Below, piece by piece: positions 46,550-55,131 of a stretch of DNA of 64,000 nt. The stretch comes from Bradyrhizobium sp. AUGA SZCCT0283. Lineage in GTDB: Bacteria > Pseudomonadota > Alphaproteobacteria > Rhizobiales > Xanthobacteraceae. The first letter of the stretch is position 1, and each line of letters starts with the position of its first letter. Where the stretch lies: the NCBI RefSeq assembly GCF_018130385.1, contig NZ_JAFCLU010000028.1, positions 22,173-86,172 of the forward strand, in the 5' to 3' direction. A program made the translations under genes and the position numbers. The notes under the pieces are model-generated. The model saw nothing but the letters and a program-made list of their open reading frames with translations, was not told the DNA's origin and ran no database searches.

Positions 46550-46912
46550 TCAGCTCGCGGACGTCTCGTCCTTGGCCTCACTCTTTTCCTTGGCCGGCTC
46601 GCCCTTGGCGCGGACGCCTGAAATCATCTGCCGCATCTGCCGCACGCGGACGCCGTCCGAAATCTCGAACTCGATCTGGTCGTCGTCGACCACCTTGGTC
46701 ACCTTGCCGACCAGACCGCCCGAGGTGACGACCGTGTCGCCGCGGCGGATGTTTTTGACCAGTTCCTGGTGATCCTTCACCTTCTTCTGCTGCGGCCGCA
46801 GAATCAGGAAATACATGATCACGAAGATCAGCGCGAACGGCAGCAACGACATCAACATGCTGTTGGCATCGCCGCCGGCCGCAGCCTGGGCGTACGCAGG
46901 GGTAATCAGCAT
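46550..46912 (-). CDS. yajC: Preprotein translocase subunit YajC
   Basis: The 120-residue protein has one membrane helix (LMSLLPFALIFVIMYFLILRPQQKKVKDHQ, residues about 20-49). A small soluble domain with VKNIRRGDTVVTSGGLVGKVTKV follows, then a charged tail (KGEPAKEKSEAKDE). YajC associates with SecDF and YidC in the inner membrane. It opens the yajC-secD-secF minus-strand operon. Confidence 0.95.
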   Translation of the reverse strand: MLITPAYAQAAAGGDANSMLMSLLPFALIFVIMYFLILRPQQKKVKDHQELVKNIRRGDTVVTSGGLVGKVTKVVDDDQIEFEISDGVRVRQMRQMISGVRAKGEPAKEKSEAKDETSAS

Positions 46913-47106
46913 TCGAACAATCCTCGTGAGACGGAAAAGAACCGGCCATGCCTGGGCTTAGCGCCTTGGGCAAATCGCCGGTCCGGGCAAATTCGCGCGG
47001 ACTATAGCGGCGGCGGGCCCAATTGCAACGTGGCCGGCCCTCTCATTTAGGCCGCTTGCGAGACCTTCCAAGGCCCGTTAAGGCTGCGCCGTCAGGAACT
47101 CCGGAA

Positions 47107-48078
47107 ATGTCGAAAAAACCCAAGAAATCAGCGTCCCGCGCCACTCCCAAGGCCGCCTCGCGCGCACCAGCGAAAACCGCGACAAAACGTCCGGCAAGCA
47201 CGCTCGACGGCGCCATCGCCGGGCGGATTGCAATCGCGCTGGAAGCCATCGCCGGCCACCTTTCCGCGGCCTCGCCGGCGGCGGGAAGCCCAAAGTCGTT
47301 CGGCACCGCCGACGCCTTTGTCTGGCATCCGGACGGACGCCTTTCGCCGGTACCGCGCGTCAGCCGGGTCGACCTCGGCCTGCTCAAGGGCATCGACCGG
47401 ATGCGGGACATCCTGATCGAAAACACCGAACGCTTTGCCGACGGGCTGCCCGCGAACAACGCGCTGCTGTGGGGCGCGCGCGGCATGGGCAAGTCGTCGC
47501 TGGTAAAGGCCACTCACGCCAATATCAACATCGACCGCAAGCCGGCCGACCGGCTGAAGCTGATCGAGATCCACCGCGAGGATATCGAGAGCCTGCCCGG
47601 CCTGATGGATCTCCTGCGCAGCTCGGATTTCCGCTTTATCGTGTTCTGCGACGACCTCTCCTTCGACGGCAACGACGCCTCCTACAAATCGCTGAAGGCG
47701 GTGCTGGAAGGCGGTATCGAGGGACGTCCCGACAATGTCATCCTCTACGCCACCTCGAACCGGCGGCACCTGCTGGCGCGCGAGATGATCGAGAACGAAC
47801 GCTCGACCGCGATCAACCCGGGCGAAGCGGTCGAGGAGAAGGTGTCGCTGTCGGACCGTTTTGGTCTCTGGCTCGGCTTCCATCGCTGCAGCCAGGACGA
47901 GTACCTCGCCATGGTCCGCGGCTATTGCGGCCATTTCGGCATCAAGATGGGCGACGAAGAGCTGGAGCGCGAGGCGCTGGAATGGTCGACCACGCGCGGC
48001 TCGCGGTCGGGCCGCGTGGCCTGGCAGTTCACGCAGGAACTGGCGGGACGGCTGGGCGTGAGGCTTTCGGGGAAGTAG
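47107..48078 (+). CDS. DUF815 family AAA-type ATPase
   Basis: ATG 47107 is chosen; the frame upstream is repeat-like and lacks a ribosome site. The 323-residue protein starts with a Lys/Ala-rich tail (SKKPKKSASRATPKA), followed by the ATPase domain. Walker A is LLWGARGMGKSSLVKA near residues 122-137, Walker B is FRFIVFCDDLSFDG near 175-188, and YATSNRRHLLA follows as a sensor-1 region. DUF815 ATPases are conserved in proteobacteria but have no firm role. It is divergent from yajC and followed by a family D repeat. Confidence 0.92.
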   Translation: MSKKPKKSASRATPKAASRAPAKTATKRPASTLDGAIAGRIAIALEAIAGHLSAASPAAGSPKSFGTADAFVWHPDGRLSPVPRVSRVDLGLLKGIDRMRDILIENTERFADGLPANNALLWGARGMGKSSLVKATHANINIDRKPADRLKLIEIHREDIESLPGLMDLLRSSDFRFIVFCDDLSFDGNDASYKSLKAVLEGGIEGRPDNVILYATSNRRHLLAREMIENERSTAINPGEAVEEKVSLSDRFGLWLGFHRCSQDEYLAMVRGYCGHFGIKMGDEELEREALEWSTTRGSRSGRVAWQFTQELAGRLGVRLSGK

Positions 48079-48110
48079 CGCATCGCACAGACGTCGCCAC
48101 GCTCGCCGCT

Positions 48111-48214
48111 CGTCATCCCCCGCGAAGGCGGGGGACCCAGTACGCCGCGGCTTCACGGCTCAATCGCACGTGCTCTGGAATACTGGATCGCCCGGTCTTT
48201 GACCGGGCGACGAC
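48111..48214. repeat. Family D palindromic repeat
   Basis: CGTCATCCCCCGCGAAGGCGGGGG starts the element and GCCCGGTCTTTGACCGGGC closes it, in the gap between two convergent genes. Confidence 0.8.
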
Positions 48215-48252
48215 AGTTGTGGTGTGTCGATGCTGCTGTTCGCAGCAGCCCG

Positions 48253-49614
48253 TCACGCCCCGTTCAGGAATTGAAGCGGGTCAACCGGAGAAGATCCTTT
48301 GCGGATCTCGAAGTGGAGCTGCGGCGACCCCACCTCACCCGATTGACCCGATTTGGCAATGATCTGGCCGCGCTTGATCGTATCGCCGCGCTTTACCAGC
48401 AGTTCACTCGCATGGGCATATGCGGTGACGTAACCGTTGGAGTGCCGCACCAGAACCAGATTGCCGTAACCCTTGAGCTCGTTGCCGGAATAGGCGACCA
48501 CGCCATCTTCCGCCGCCTTCACCGGCGTACCTTCCGGCACGGCCAGGTTGATACCGTCATTCGATTTGCCGTTGGTCTTGGCGCCGTAGCTCGTGATCAC
48601 CTTGCCGCGCACCGGCCAGCGGAAGGTCGGCAGCGCGCCGGTGGCTTCGCTTGATTTGACCGACGCCGCTTCGACGACGGGCTTTTCTTCGACGACATTG
48701 GTGGTGGCAGACGCCAGCCGCGCGCTCTGCGACGGACCGCCGGCTGCGGCCATCTTGGTGGCCGGCGCCGCAAGCGGGGCGACCGGCTGGGCAGGTGCGG
48801 CGGCGACGGGCTGACCGACTGGCGCGGCGGCCGCGGATTTCGAACCGGGCACGGTGAGCTTCATGCCGAGGCTGAGCTTGGCGGACTGATCGAGATTGTT
48901 GGCCTTGGCGAGTTCGCCAACCGGGACATTGTTCCGGCGCGCGATGCTCATCAGCGTATCGCCGCGATTGACGATATGGACGCTCGGCGGTGCCGCCGCA
49001 GCGGCAACCGGCTTGCTGGCCGCCGGCGCGGCCGCAGCCACTGCGGTCTGCCGCGGAATGATCAGTTGCTGGCCGGGCGACAGCACGCGCGGACCCTTGT
49101 AGCCATTGGCCTGCAGGATCGCTGCGGCTGAAACGTTGTAGCGCTTGGCCAGAATCTCGAGCGTGTCGCTGGTGCCAACGATGATCGTGGTGCCGCTCTG
49201 CGCAGCCGGGCGTGCGGCTGCGACCGAGCGCGGCGCTACCGTGGCGGTGGTCTCGATCGGCGAATGGGACGGCGGCGCATAGGACGAAATCCCGCGCCCT
49301 CCTCCCGACACCCCGCCCGAACTGGCCGGATAAGCGTGCGGCGCAGCGACGGCGGGCGCCGGCAAGGCCTGGGACTGATATTGCGGCGCGGACGCATGCG
49401 GCCGGGAATATTGCGGCAGCTCGCGGCGTTCGACGGCAGGCGTACGTACCGAACCGGTGGCTTCGGGCTGCGAGGCAAAGGGATTGGAGAACGAGCTATC
49501 GGAAAAGCGCGTCTGCATATCGGCGCTGCAGCCGGCAAAGCCGACCGACATCAGCGCCAGCACCGCGACCTGCGGCATCCGACGCGAGCGTAGCAACTCG
49601 GCGACACGGGACAT
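48253..49614 (-). CDS. NlpD-like LysM/LytM (M23) envelope protein
   Basis: The 453-residue protein has an N-terminal lipoprotein-type signal (VAVLALMSVGFAGCSAD, residues about 13-29, with Cys near 28). A disordered Pro/Ala region and two LysM domains follow (TTIIVGTSDTLEILAKRYNV and VHIVNRGDTLMSIARRNNV). The C-terminal LytM domain is FRWPVRGKVITSYGAKTNG to PQLHFEIRKGSSPVDPLQFL. The first zinc ligand is replaced (NDGINLAVP instead of H-x-G-x-D), as is the first His of HxHFE (QLHFE). It should thus be a non-catalytic amidase activator of the NlpD/EnvC kind. It follows pcm by 110 bp on the same strand. Confidence 0.9.
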   Translation of the reverse strand: MSRVAELLRSRRMPQVAVLALMSVGFAGCSADMQTRFSDSSFSNPFASQPEATGSVRTPAVERRELPQYSRPHASAPQYQSQALPAPAVAAPHAYPASSGGVSGGGRGISSYAPPSHSPIETTATVAPRSVAAARPAAQSGTTIIVGTSDTLEILAKRYNVSAAAILQANGYKGPRVLSPGQQLIIPRQTAVAAAAPAASKPVAAAAAPPSVHIVNRGDTLMSIARRNNVPVGELAKANNLDQSAKLSLGMKLTVPGSKSAAAAPVGQPVAAAPAQPVAPLAAPATKMAAAGGPSQSARLASATTNVVEEKPVVEAASVKSSEATGALPTFRWPVRGKVITSYGAKTNGKSNDGINLAVPEGTPVKAAEDGVVAYSGNELKGYGNLVLVRHSNGYVTAYAHASELLVKRGDTIKRGQIIAKSGQSGEVGSPQLHFEIRKGSSPVDPLQFLNGA

Positions 49615-49723
49615 GGTTACTCACTCGTACGCAACAAAATACTGTTTTGAGTAAACACGTGCCGAGTAAATAACCGCTTAACCCTTGGAATAAGATGTTG
49701 GCGGGAACCGCCAATCCGGGATT

Positions 49724-50368
49724 CTACAGCTCGCGCGCAATTCCCGGCAGGGCCGGGACGAAGCGGACATCGACCAATTCCTTGCGCTCGAACCCGCTGT
49801 CCGTCCTGGTCACCCTGACCAGCGTCTGGGTGCCATGATGGGGGCCGACCGGTGCGATCAGGATGCCGCCGGACTTGAGCCGCTGCTGCAGGGTGTCCGG
49901 GATTTTCTCCATCGCGGCGGTGACAATGATGCGGTCGAAATCGCCGGCGCCCGGCGGTATGTCGAAGCCGTCACCGTACATCACCTCGATATTGTAATAG
50001 CCGAGCGCCTCGAGCCGGTCGCGGGCCGTGTCCGCCAGCGTCCGGTAGCGCTCGATGGTCAGGACGTGCGCGCATAACCGCGACAGTACCGCGGCCTGAT
50101 AGCCGGAGCCGGTCCCGATCTCGAGCACCTTGTGGCCCTTCTGCAGCTGCAGTTGCTCGGTCATGTAGGCCACCACGAAGGGCTGGCTGATGGTCTGCCC
50201 GCAGGCGATGCCAAGCGCACTGTCGCGGTAGGCATGACCGCGGTCGCCAGCCGCCACGAAAACCTCCCGCGGCACCTCTTCCATGGTGCGCAGCACCGCC
50301 TGGTCGCTGATCCCCCGCCGCCGCAGGGTGAGCTGAAACATCATCTTCTCGGGCGGTTCTTGCGACAT
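49724..50368 (-). CDS. pcm: Protein-L-isoaspartate O-methyltransferase
   Basis: The 214-residue enzyme repairs isomerised aspartyl residues by methylation from S-adenosylmethionine. Motif I is VLEIGTGSGYQAAVLSRL (residues about 80-97), after the family motif QTISQPFVVAYMTEQL, and the C-terminus has GILIAPVGPHHGTQTLVRV. The length is standard. Gene order surE, pcm and NlpD-like on one strand is the conserved proteobacterial arrangement, here interrupted by a receiver gene and a small element between surE and pcm. Confidence 0.95.
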   Translation of the reverse strand: MSQEPPEKMMFQLTLRRRGISDQAVLRTMEEVPREVFVAAGDRGHAYRDSALGIACGQTISQPFVVAYMTEQLQLQKGHKVLEIGTGSGYQAAVLSRLCAHVLTIERYRTLADTARDRLEALGYYNIEVMYGDGFDIPPGAGDFDRIIVTAAMEKIPDTLQQRLKSGGILIAPVGPHHGTQTLVRVTRTDSGFERKELVDVRFVPALPGIAREL

Positions 50369-50606
50369 TGCGGTCTCGCGGCGGGCTCAGGCCTCGCCCG
50401 AGATGTAATAGCGTCCGCGCGCTTAAGGAAGAATTTCCTCAAGATTTCGGTTCCGGGTGGGGGAACCGTTGTCGCGGCCCCGGCGTTAGGGCACCGCTAA
50501 TAGGTCGACGGAGTCTTTGCTTCAAAGCGTGCCGGTTCATGTCGACATTGCGCCCAGGGGTGTTTTTTGCGAACCTCAAAGCCTTGGAAGGGCAAGGATT
50601 CCCCTC

Positions 50607-50984
50607 ATGATAGCGACACGGCCGGCGGGCTGTTCTGTTTTCCTCGTTGAAGACGAGGTTATGATCCGGATGATGGTCGCTGACATGCTGGAAGAGCTGG
50701 GCCACAGCGTAGCTGCCGAGGCCGGCGAAATCGGCGAAGCGGTCAGGCTGGTGCAATCGACCGACTTCGATCTCGCCATTCTCGACGTCAACGTCAACGG
50801 CAAGGTGATCACGCCGGTGGCCGAGCTGATCACGGCGCGCAACCGCCCGTTCATCTTTGCGACCGGCTATGGCTCCTCCGGCCTGCCCCAGGAATACCGC
50901 GACCGCCCCGCGTTGCAGAAGCCGTTCCAGCTGGAAACGCTGGCCCAGGTCATCGCCGCTACGATGAAGAGCGCGCCGGTTTAG
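50607..50984 (+). CDS. Single-domain response regulator
   Basis: ATG 50607 gives 125 residues, with AAGGATTCCCCTC before it; an upstream in-frame ATG at 50517 would add an unrelated tail. The receiver fold is complete: acidic Glu15-Asp16 (LVEDEVMIRMM), phospho-acceptor Asp60 (DLAILDVNVNGK), Thr in FATGYG and Lys near residue 103 in LQKPF. There is no output domain, so it acts by protein contact or as a phosphate sink. No kinase is adjacent; the orphan GAF kinase at 12639-14120 is a distant candidate. It is inserted, in opposite direction, into the surE-pcm pair. Confidence 0.9.
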   Translation: MIATRPAGCSVFLVEDEVMIRMMVADMLEELGHSVAAEAGEIGEAVRLVQSTDFDLAILDVNVNGKVITPVAELITARNRPFIFATGYGSSGLPQEYRDRPALQKPFQLETLAQVIAATMKSAPV

Positions 50985-51017
50985 TCCTGAATCTTCTGGC
51001 AACACTGCCGGATAGAC

Positions 51018-51403
51018 GTCATCCTGAGGTGCGAGCGCTTGCGAGCCTCGGAGGAGGACGTCGGTCGGTGGGGATATTTGTTTACATGCTTCGCTGCTCT
51101 GACGGCTCGTACTATGTCGGAAGCGCCACCGGAGAGGACCTCGGTCCTCGTATCGATCAACACAACGCTGGAGCGCATCGGGGATAAACCTATTCGCGAC
51201 GACCAGTTGTTCTTGTCTGGTCAGAGCACTTCGATCGGATAACAGACAGAATTGCCGCCGAACGCCAACTCAAGGGCTGGAGTCGCGCGAAGAAGGAAGC
51301 GTTGATAGGCTCTGATTGGACCAAAATCAGTCAGTGGGTGCGCCCAGAAGCCGGTGAACCGCATCCTTCGAGGCTCGCCAAGAGGCTCGCACCTCAGGAT
51401 GAC
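51018..51403. mobile_element. 386-bp element with 19-bp inverted ends around a GIY-YIG gene
   Basis: The left end GTCATCCTGAGGTGCGAGC (51018-51036) is the exact reverse complement of the right end (51385-51403). A second inverted pair follows inside: GCGAGCCTCGGAGGA at 51041-51055 against TCCTTCGAGGCTCGC at 51364-51378 (14 of 15 positions match). Each end is thus a full copy of the family A repeat seen at 889-988 and 3747-3856. The body is a GIY-YIG nuclease reading frame. I see no target-site duplication. Confidence 0.6.
51068..51364 (+). pseudogene. GIY-YIG nuclease gene with one in-frame stop
   Basis: GTG 51068, after GAGGAGG, opens MGIFVYMLRCSDGSYYVGSA, a standard UvrC/GIY-YIG opening (IFVYM for GIY and YYVG for YIG). 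TEDLGP-like spacing and RIDQHNAG follow. A TAA at 51185-51187 replaces the tyrosine expected before TYSRRP. The same frame then continues intact with RRPVVLVWSEHFDRITDRI, AAERQLKGWSRAKKEALI and beyond the right repeat. Only this single nonsense change separates it from a full-length protein of about 100 residues. It lies inside the inverted-repeat element. Confidence 0.85.
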
Positions 51404-51471
51404 GCCACTAACAGCCGCGCGACTTCCTATCGGCGACCGTCCCCGGATTTCGCCGCGCTCCGCTACTGGCG

Positions 51472-52239
51472 TCACTTCAGCGTCGTCGCCAGCGCTTCCG
51501 AGAACGCTTCATCGGTGCGATCGAGCCGCAGCGGCGTGACCGATACGTAGCCCGCCGCAAGCGCCGCAAGATCGGTGCCTTCGGCCGGCGTATCCATCAT
51601 CGCGGCGCGCTCAAAGCCGATCCAGAAATAGGGATTGCCGCGGCCATCGTGGCGCTTGTCGACTTTGAGGAAGCCGAGATTGCGCTTGCCCTGACGCGTC
51701 ACGCTGATGCCCTTGACCTGGTCGGGCGTGCAGGCGGGAAAATTGACGTTGATCACCGTGTTCTTCGGCACGCCCGCATCGATTACCTTGCGCAGGATAT
51801 CCGGACCGAATTTCAGCGCGGTGTCCCACAGCGGCGCGTGGCGGGTCTCGATGGAAAACTCCTGACTCAGCGCAAATGACGGGATGCCCAGGATCGTGCC
51901 TTCAAGGGCGCCGGCGATGGTGCCGGAATAGACGACGTCCTCGGCGACGTTGCGGCCCTTGTTGACGCCGGACAGCACCAGATCCGGCATCTTGTCGCCG
52001 AGGATGTGGCGCGAGCCCATGATCACGCAATCGGTCGGCGTGCCCCGCACCGCGAAATGGCGCGGACCGACTTCGCGCAGCCGCAAGGGATCATTCAGCG
52101 ACAACGAATGCGAGACGCCGGACTGATCGAGCTCCGGCGCCACGATCCAGACATCGTCGGACAGCGCGCGGGCGATCTCTTCGACGATCTTGAGGCCCGG
52201 GGCATGGATGCCGTCGTCGTTGGTGCAGAGAATTCGCAT
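51472..52239 (-). CDS. surE: 5'-nucleotidase / survival protein SurE
   Basis: The 255-residue phosphatase opens with MRILCTNDDGIHAPGLKIVEE, whose Asn-Asp-Asp binds the metal, and has the further blocks GTPTDCVIMG and LVLSGVNKGRNVAEDVVYSGTIAGA. It removes phosphate from nucleoside monophosphates and other short substrates, and is linked to stationary-phase survival. It is followed on the minus strand by the GIY-YIG element, then pcm. SurE often cooperates with pcm, and the insertion may have uncoupled them. Confidence 0.95.
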   Translation of the reverse strand: MRILCTNDDGIHAPGLKIVEEIARALSDDVWIVAPELDQSGVSHSLSLNDPLRLREVGPRHFAVRGTPTDCVIMGSRHILGDKMPDLVLSGVNKGRNVAEDVVYSGTIAGALEGTILGIPSFALSQEFSIETRHAPLWDTALKFGPDILRKVIDAGVPKNTVINVNFPACTPDQVKGISVTRQGKRNLGFLKVDKRHDGRGNPYFWIGFERAAMMDTPAEGTDLAALAAGYVSVTPLRLDRTDEAFSEALATTLK

Positions 52240-52335
52240 CCGTCAAAATGCCTTCTGGTTCAGCTCGAGGCAGGCTCTTGCCTTTGGCCGTCGTCTTATC
52301 CGGCTATCGCAGCCGTGGCAAACCGGCCGATTTCT

Positions 52336-52791
52336 TCATGTTTTCCTCATCCAGACGCGCCAAGGGCGCGCGAATCTGGCGCCGCCGTCGATTTTCATCT
52401 GCAGGTCTGGCGATACCTGTTTGGGCGGCTCGATGGGTAGAGGCGGCAGGTTCACGGCCTCTGGCGGTGCCGGAGGCGGCGGCTCAACGGTAGCGGGCCG
52501 CCCCGGCTTCGGCGAAGGCGGCGCGATGGGCTCAATCGCTGAAACCTGCGGCGCAACTCCCGACGTCGATACCGCCTGCGGATGTCGCGTTCGCGCAACC
52601 GCCAGCCCCTTGTCGAAATCCAAGGCGTTAAGCCACTCCTTGGCGCGCATGCGCGCGATCAGATCGTCGTCCCACAGGCGCGCCACTTCGATATCGAACG
52701 CGCCCATCAGCCGCTGGTCGATCAATTGCATCCCGTGGCCGGTAACAGCCCATTGCCTCCCGATCCAAAGGATGTCGCGATGCAATGCCAT
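52336..52791 (-). CDS. Conserved-looking hypothetical protein between serS and surE
   Basis: ATG 52791 is 9 bp after the serS stop (52803), giving 151 residues. The N-terminal part (residues 1-75) looks folded: ILWIGRQWAVTGHGMQLIDQ, then FDIEVARLWDDDLIARMRAKEW. The C-terminal half is proline-rich (APPSPKPGRPATVEPPPPAPPE) and presumably disordered. I do not recognise the family. Close spacing suggests co-transcription with serS. Confidence 0.6.
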   Translation of the reverse strand: MALHRDILWIGRQWAVTGHGMQLIDQRLMGAFDIEVARLWDDDLIARMRAKEWLNALDFDKGLAVARTRHPQAVSTSGVAPQVSAIEPIAPPSPKPGRPATVEPPPPAPPEAVNLPPLPIEPPKQVSPDLQMKIDGGARFARPWRVWMRKT

Positions 52792-52802
52792 TTTGCTTTG
52801 CG

Positions 52803-54134
52803 CTATTTGTCCCGCTCGATGGTCTTGAGCCCGCCCATATAGGGCTGCAGCACGTCGGGTACCGCAATGGAGCCGTTTTCCTGCTGATAGGTTTCCATGA
52901 CCGCGATCAGCGCGCGGCCGACCGCCGTGCCGGAGCCGTTCAGCGTGTGCACGAACCGCGGCTTGCCGTCGGGCCCGCGCGAACGCGCATCCATCCGCCG
53001 CGCCTGGAAGTCGCCACACACCGAGCAGCTCGAGATTTCACGATAGGCGCCGCCCTCGCCCTGCCCCGGCATCCAGACCTCGATGTCGTAGGTCTTTTGC
53101 GCCGAAAAACCCATGTCGCCGGAACACAGTGTCATCACGCGGTAATGCAGATCGAGCCTGCGCAAGACTTCCTCGGCGCAGGACAGCATGCGCTCGTGCT
53201 CGTCGCGGCTGGTCTCGGGCGTTGCGATCGAGACCAGCTCGACTTTGGTAAATTGATGCTGGCGGATCATGCCGCGGGTATCGCGGCCCGCCGCGCCCGC
53301 TTCGGCGCGGAAGCACGGCGTCAGCGCGGTCAGCCGCATCGGCAGTTCTTTTTCGTCGACGATGGATTCGCGGACGAGGTTGGTCAGCGAGACCTCGGCG
53401 GTGGGAATGAGACCCAGACGCTCAGTCTTCAATCGTTCGTCGGGCGCCGCAAGCAACTCGCCCTTGATGGCCCAGAACTGATCGTCCTCGAATTTCGGCA
53501 ACTGGCCCGTGCCGAACATCACGTCGTTGCGCACCAACAGTGGCGGGTTGATCTCGGTGTAACCATGCTCGCCCGTGTGGAGATCAAGCATGAACTGACC
53601 GATTGCGCGCTCCAGCCGCGCCAGTCCCTTCTTCAGTACCACGAAGCGCGCGCCCGACAATTTCGCGGCCGCCTCGAAATCCATGTAGCCGAGCGCGCCG
53701 CCGAGGTCGTCATGCGGCTTCGGCGTGAAGGCATAGCTGCGGATCTTGCCGTAGACGTGGCGCTGCACATTGCCGTGCTCGTCTGCGCCTTCGGGCACGT
53801 CCTCAAGCGGCAGGTTCGGAATCGCGGCAAGCTCTTTCGCCAGCTCCTCGTCGGCCGTCTTGGCTGCCAGCTCAAGCTCCGGCATCGTGGTCTTGAGTTC
53901 GGCGACTTCCGCCATCAGCCTGGTGGCGCGCGCGTCATCCTTGGCCTTCTTGGCCTCGCCGATTTCTCTCGAGGCCGCATTGCGCCGCGCCTGCGCCTGC
54001 TCCGACGCCAGGATCGCCGTGCGGCGTTTCTCGTCGATCGCCAGCAGCGCAGCCGACAACGGCGCCAGCCCGCGGCGCTTCAGTCCGGCGTCGAACGCCT
54101 GGGGGTTGTCGCGGATCGATTTGATATCGTGCAT
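52803..54134 (-). CDS. serS: Seryl-tRNA synthetase
   Basis: ATG 54134 is the correct start (MHDIKSIRDNPQAFDAGLKRRG); the frame continues upstream through a repeat only by chance. The 443-residue class II synthetase has the N-terminal coiled coil (about residues 35-100). Motif 2 is LTPCFRAEAGAAGRDTRGMIRQHQF near 253-273, and motif 3 is NGSGTAVGRALIAVMETYQQENG near 382-404. It charges tRNA-Ser and tRNA-Sec. It follows the tatC gene across a family D repeat. Confidence 0.97.
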   Translation of the reverse strand: MHDIKSIRDNPQAFDAGLKRRGLAPLSAALLAIDEKRRTAILASEQAQARRNAASREIGEAKKAKDDARATRLMAEVAELKTTMPELELAAKTADEELAKELAAIPNLPLEDVPEGADEHGNVQRHVYGKIRSYAFTPKPHDDLGGALGYMDFEAAAKLSGARFVVLKKGLARLERAIGQFMLDLHTGEHGYTEINPPLLVRNDVMFGTGQLPKFEDDQFWAIKGELLAAPDERLKTERLGLIPTAEVSLTNLVRESIVDEKELPMRLTALTPCFRAEAGAAGRDTRGMIRQHQFTKVELVSIATPETSRDEHERMLSCAEEVLRRLDLHYRVMTLCSGDMGFSAQKTYDIEVWMPGQGEGGAYREISSCSVCGDFQARRMDARSRGPDGKPRFVHTLNGSGTAVGRALIAVMETYQQENGSIAVPDVLQPYMGGLKTIERDK

Positions 54135-54185
54135 TGGGCCATTCCTGAATCGTGCCGATAAAGGCGCGATCCCAGTACCACACCG

Positions 54186-54286
54186 GTCATCACCCGCGAA
54201 AGCGGTGATCCAGTATTCCAGAGCAGCAGTCATAGAACCGGCAGGCCTTGGCGTACTGGATTCCCCGCTTTCGCGGGGAATGATGG
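54186..54286. repeat. Family D palindromic repeat
   Basis: GTCATCACCCGCGAAAGCGG opens and TTCCCCGCTTTCGCGGGGAA closes the element, with CCAGTATTCCAG in between. It sits between serS and tatC and accounts for the false extension of the serS frame. Confidence 0.85.
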
Positions 54287-54309
54287 CCGATTGGGGCGAG
54301 AGAACCGGC

Positions 54310-55131
54310 CTATTCCGCCGGGTTGGCTTCCGGGGGCGGGCTGGCGGGCGGAGGCGTGGTCGAGGCCTGCGCGGCCGCGGCCTTCTTTTCCACCATGCGG
54401 ACCGCAATGATCGCGCCCTCGTAGAGCGCCAGCAGCGGTATCGCGAGCGAGGCCTGGCTGATCACGTCGGGCGGCGTTAGAACGGCGGCGATCACGAAGG
54501 CGATCACGATGAAATAGCGCCGCTTCTCGCGCAGCATCTTCGAGGTGACGATGCCGATCCGCCCCAGCAGGGTCAGGATGACCGGCAGCTGGAACGCGAT
54601 GCCGAAGGCGAAGATCAGCGACATCATCAGCGACAGATATTCGCCGACCTTCGGCAACAACTGGATCTGCGCGGTCTCGTCGCTGCCGGTCTGCTGCATG
54701 CCGAGCGAGAACCGCACCAGCATCGGCAGCACCACGAAGTAAACCAGCAGCGAGCCGAGCACGAAGAAGAACGGCGTGGCGACCAGGTAAGGCAGGAACG
54801 CGCCGCGCTCGTGCTTGTAGAGGCCGGGCGCCACGAACATGTAGATCTGCCCGGCAACGATCGGGAACGAGATGAAGGCAGCGCCGAACATCGCCAGTTT
54901 CAACTGGGTCAGGAAATATTCCAACAGCGCGGTGTAGATGAATTTCGAATTTTCGGGCCCGGCGACCCAGACGAACGGCCAGACCAGCACGTTGTAGATC
55001 TGCTTGGCGAAGAAGAAGCAGAAGATGAACGCTATACCGAAGGCCAACAGCGCCTTGATCAGCCGTGAGCGCAGCTCGATCAGGTGATCCATCAATGGCG
55101 CCTTGCTGGCCTCGATATCCTCGATGGTCAT
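54310..55131 (-). CDS. tatC: Twin-arginine translocase subunit TatC
   Basis: The 273-residue membrane protein has six helices and the family start ASKAPLMDHLIELRSRLIKALL with the Arg/Glu pair that recognises the twin-arginine signal. FVAPGLYKHERGAFLPYLVATPFFFVLG and FGIAFQLPVILTLLGRIG follow. The C-terminal Pro/Ala tail is short. Its start overlaps the tatB stop by four bases (ATGA). Clients in this window include the DUF3828-like protein and the exported hydrolase. Confidence 0.97.
   Translation of the reverse strand: MTIEDIEASKAPLMDHLIELRSRLIKALLAFGIAFIFCFFFAKQIYNVLVWPFVWVAGPENSKFIYTALLEYFLTQLKLAMFGAAFISFPIVAGQIYMFVAPGLYKHERGAFLPYLVATPFFFVLGSLLVYFVVLPMLVRFSLGMQQTGSDETAQIQLLPKVGEYLSLMMSLIFAFGIAFQLPVILTLLGRIGIVTSKMLREKRRYFIVIAFVIAAVLTPPDVISQASLAIPLLALYEGAIIAVRMVEKKAAAAQASTTPPPASPPPEANPAE

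Noticed and set aside
44888..46621. 577-codon plus-strand frame opposite secD
   Set aside because: No signal, motif or ribosome site; composition is typical of antisense frames.
54135..54407. N-terminal extension of serS
   Set aside because: The upstream frame passes through a family D repeat and into tatC; seryl-tRNA synthetases start at MHDIKSIRDN.
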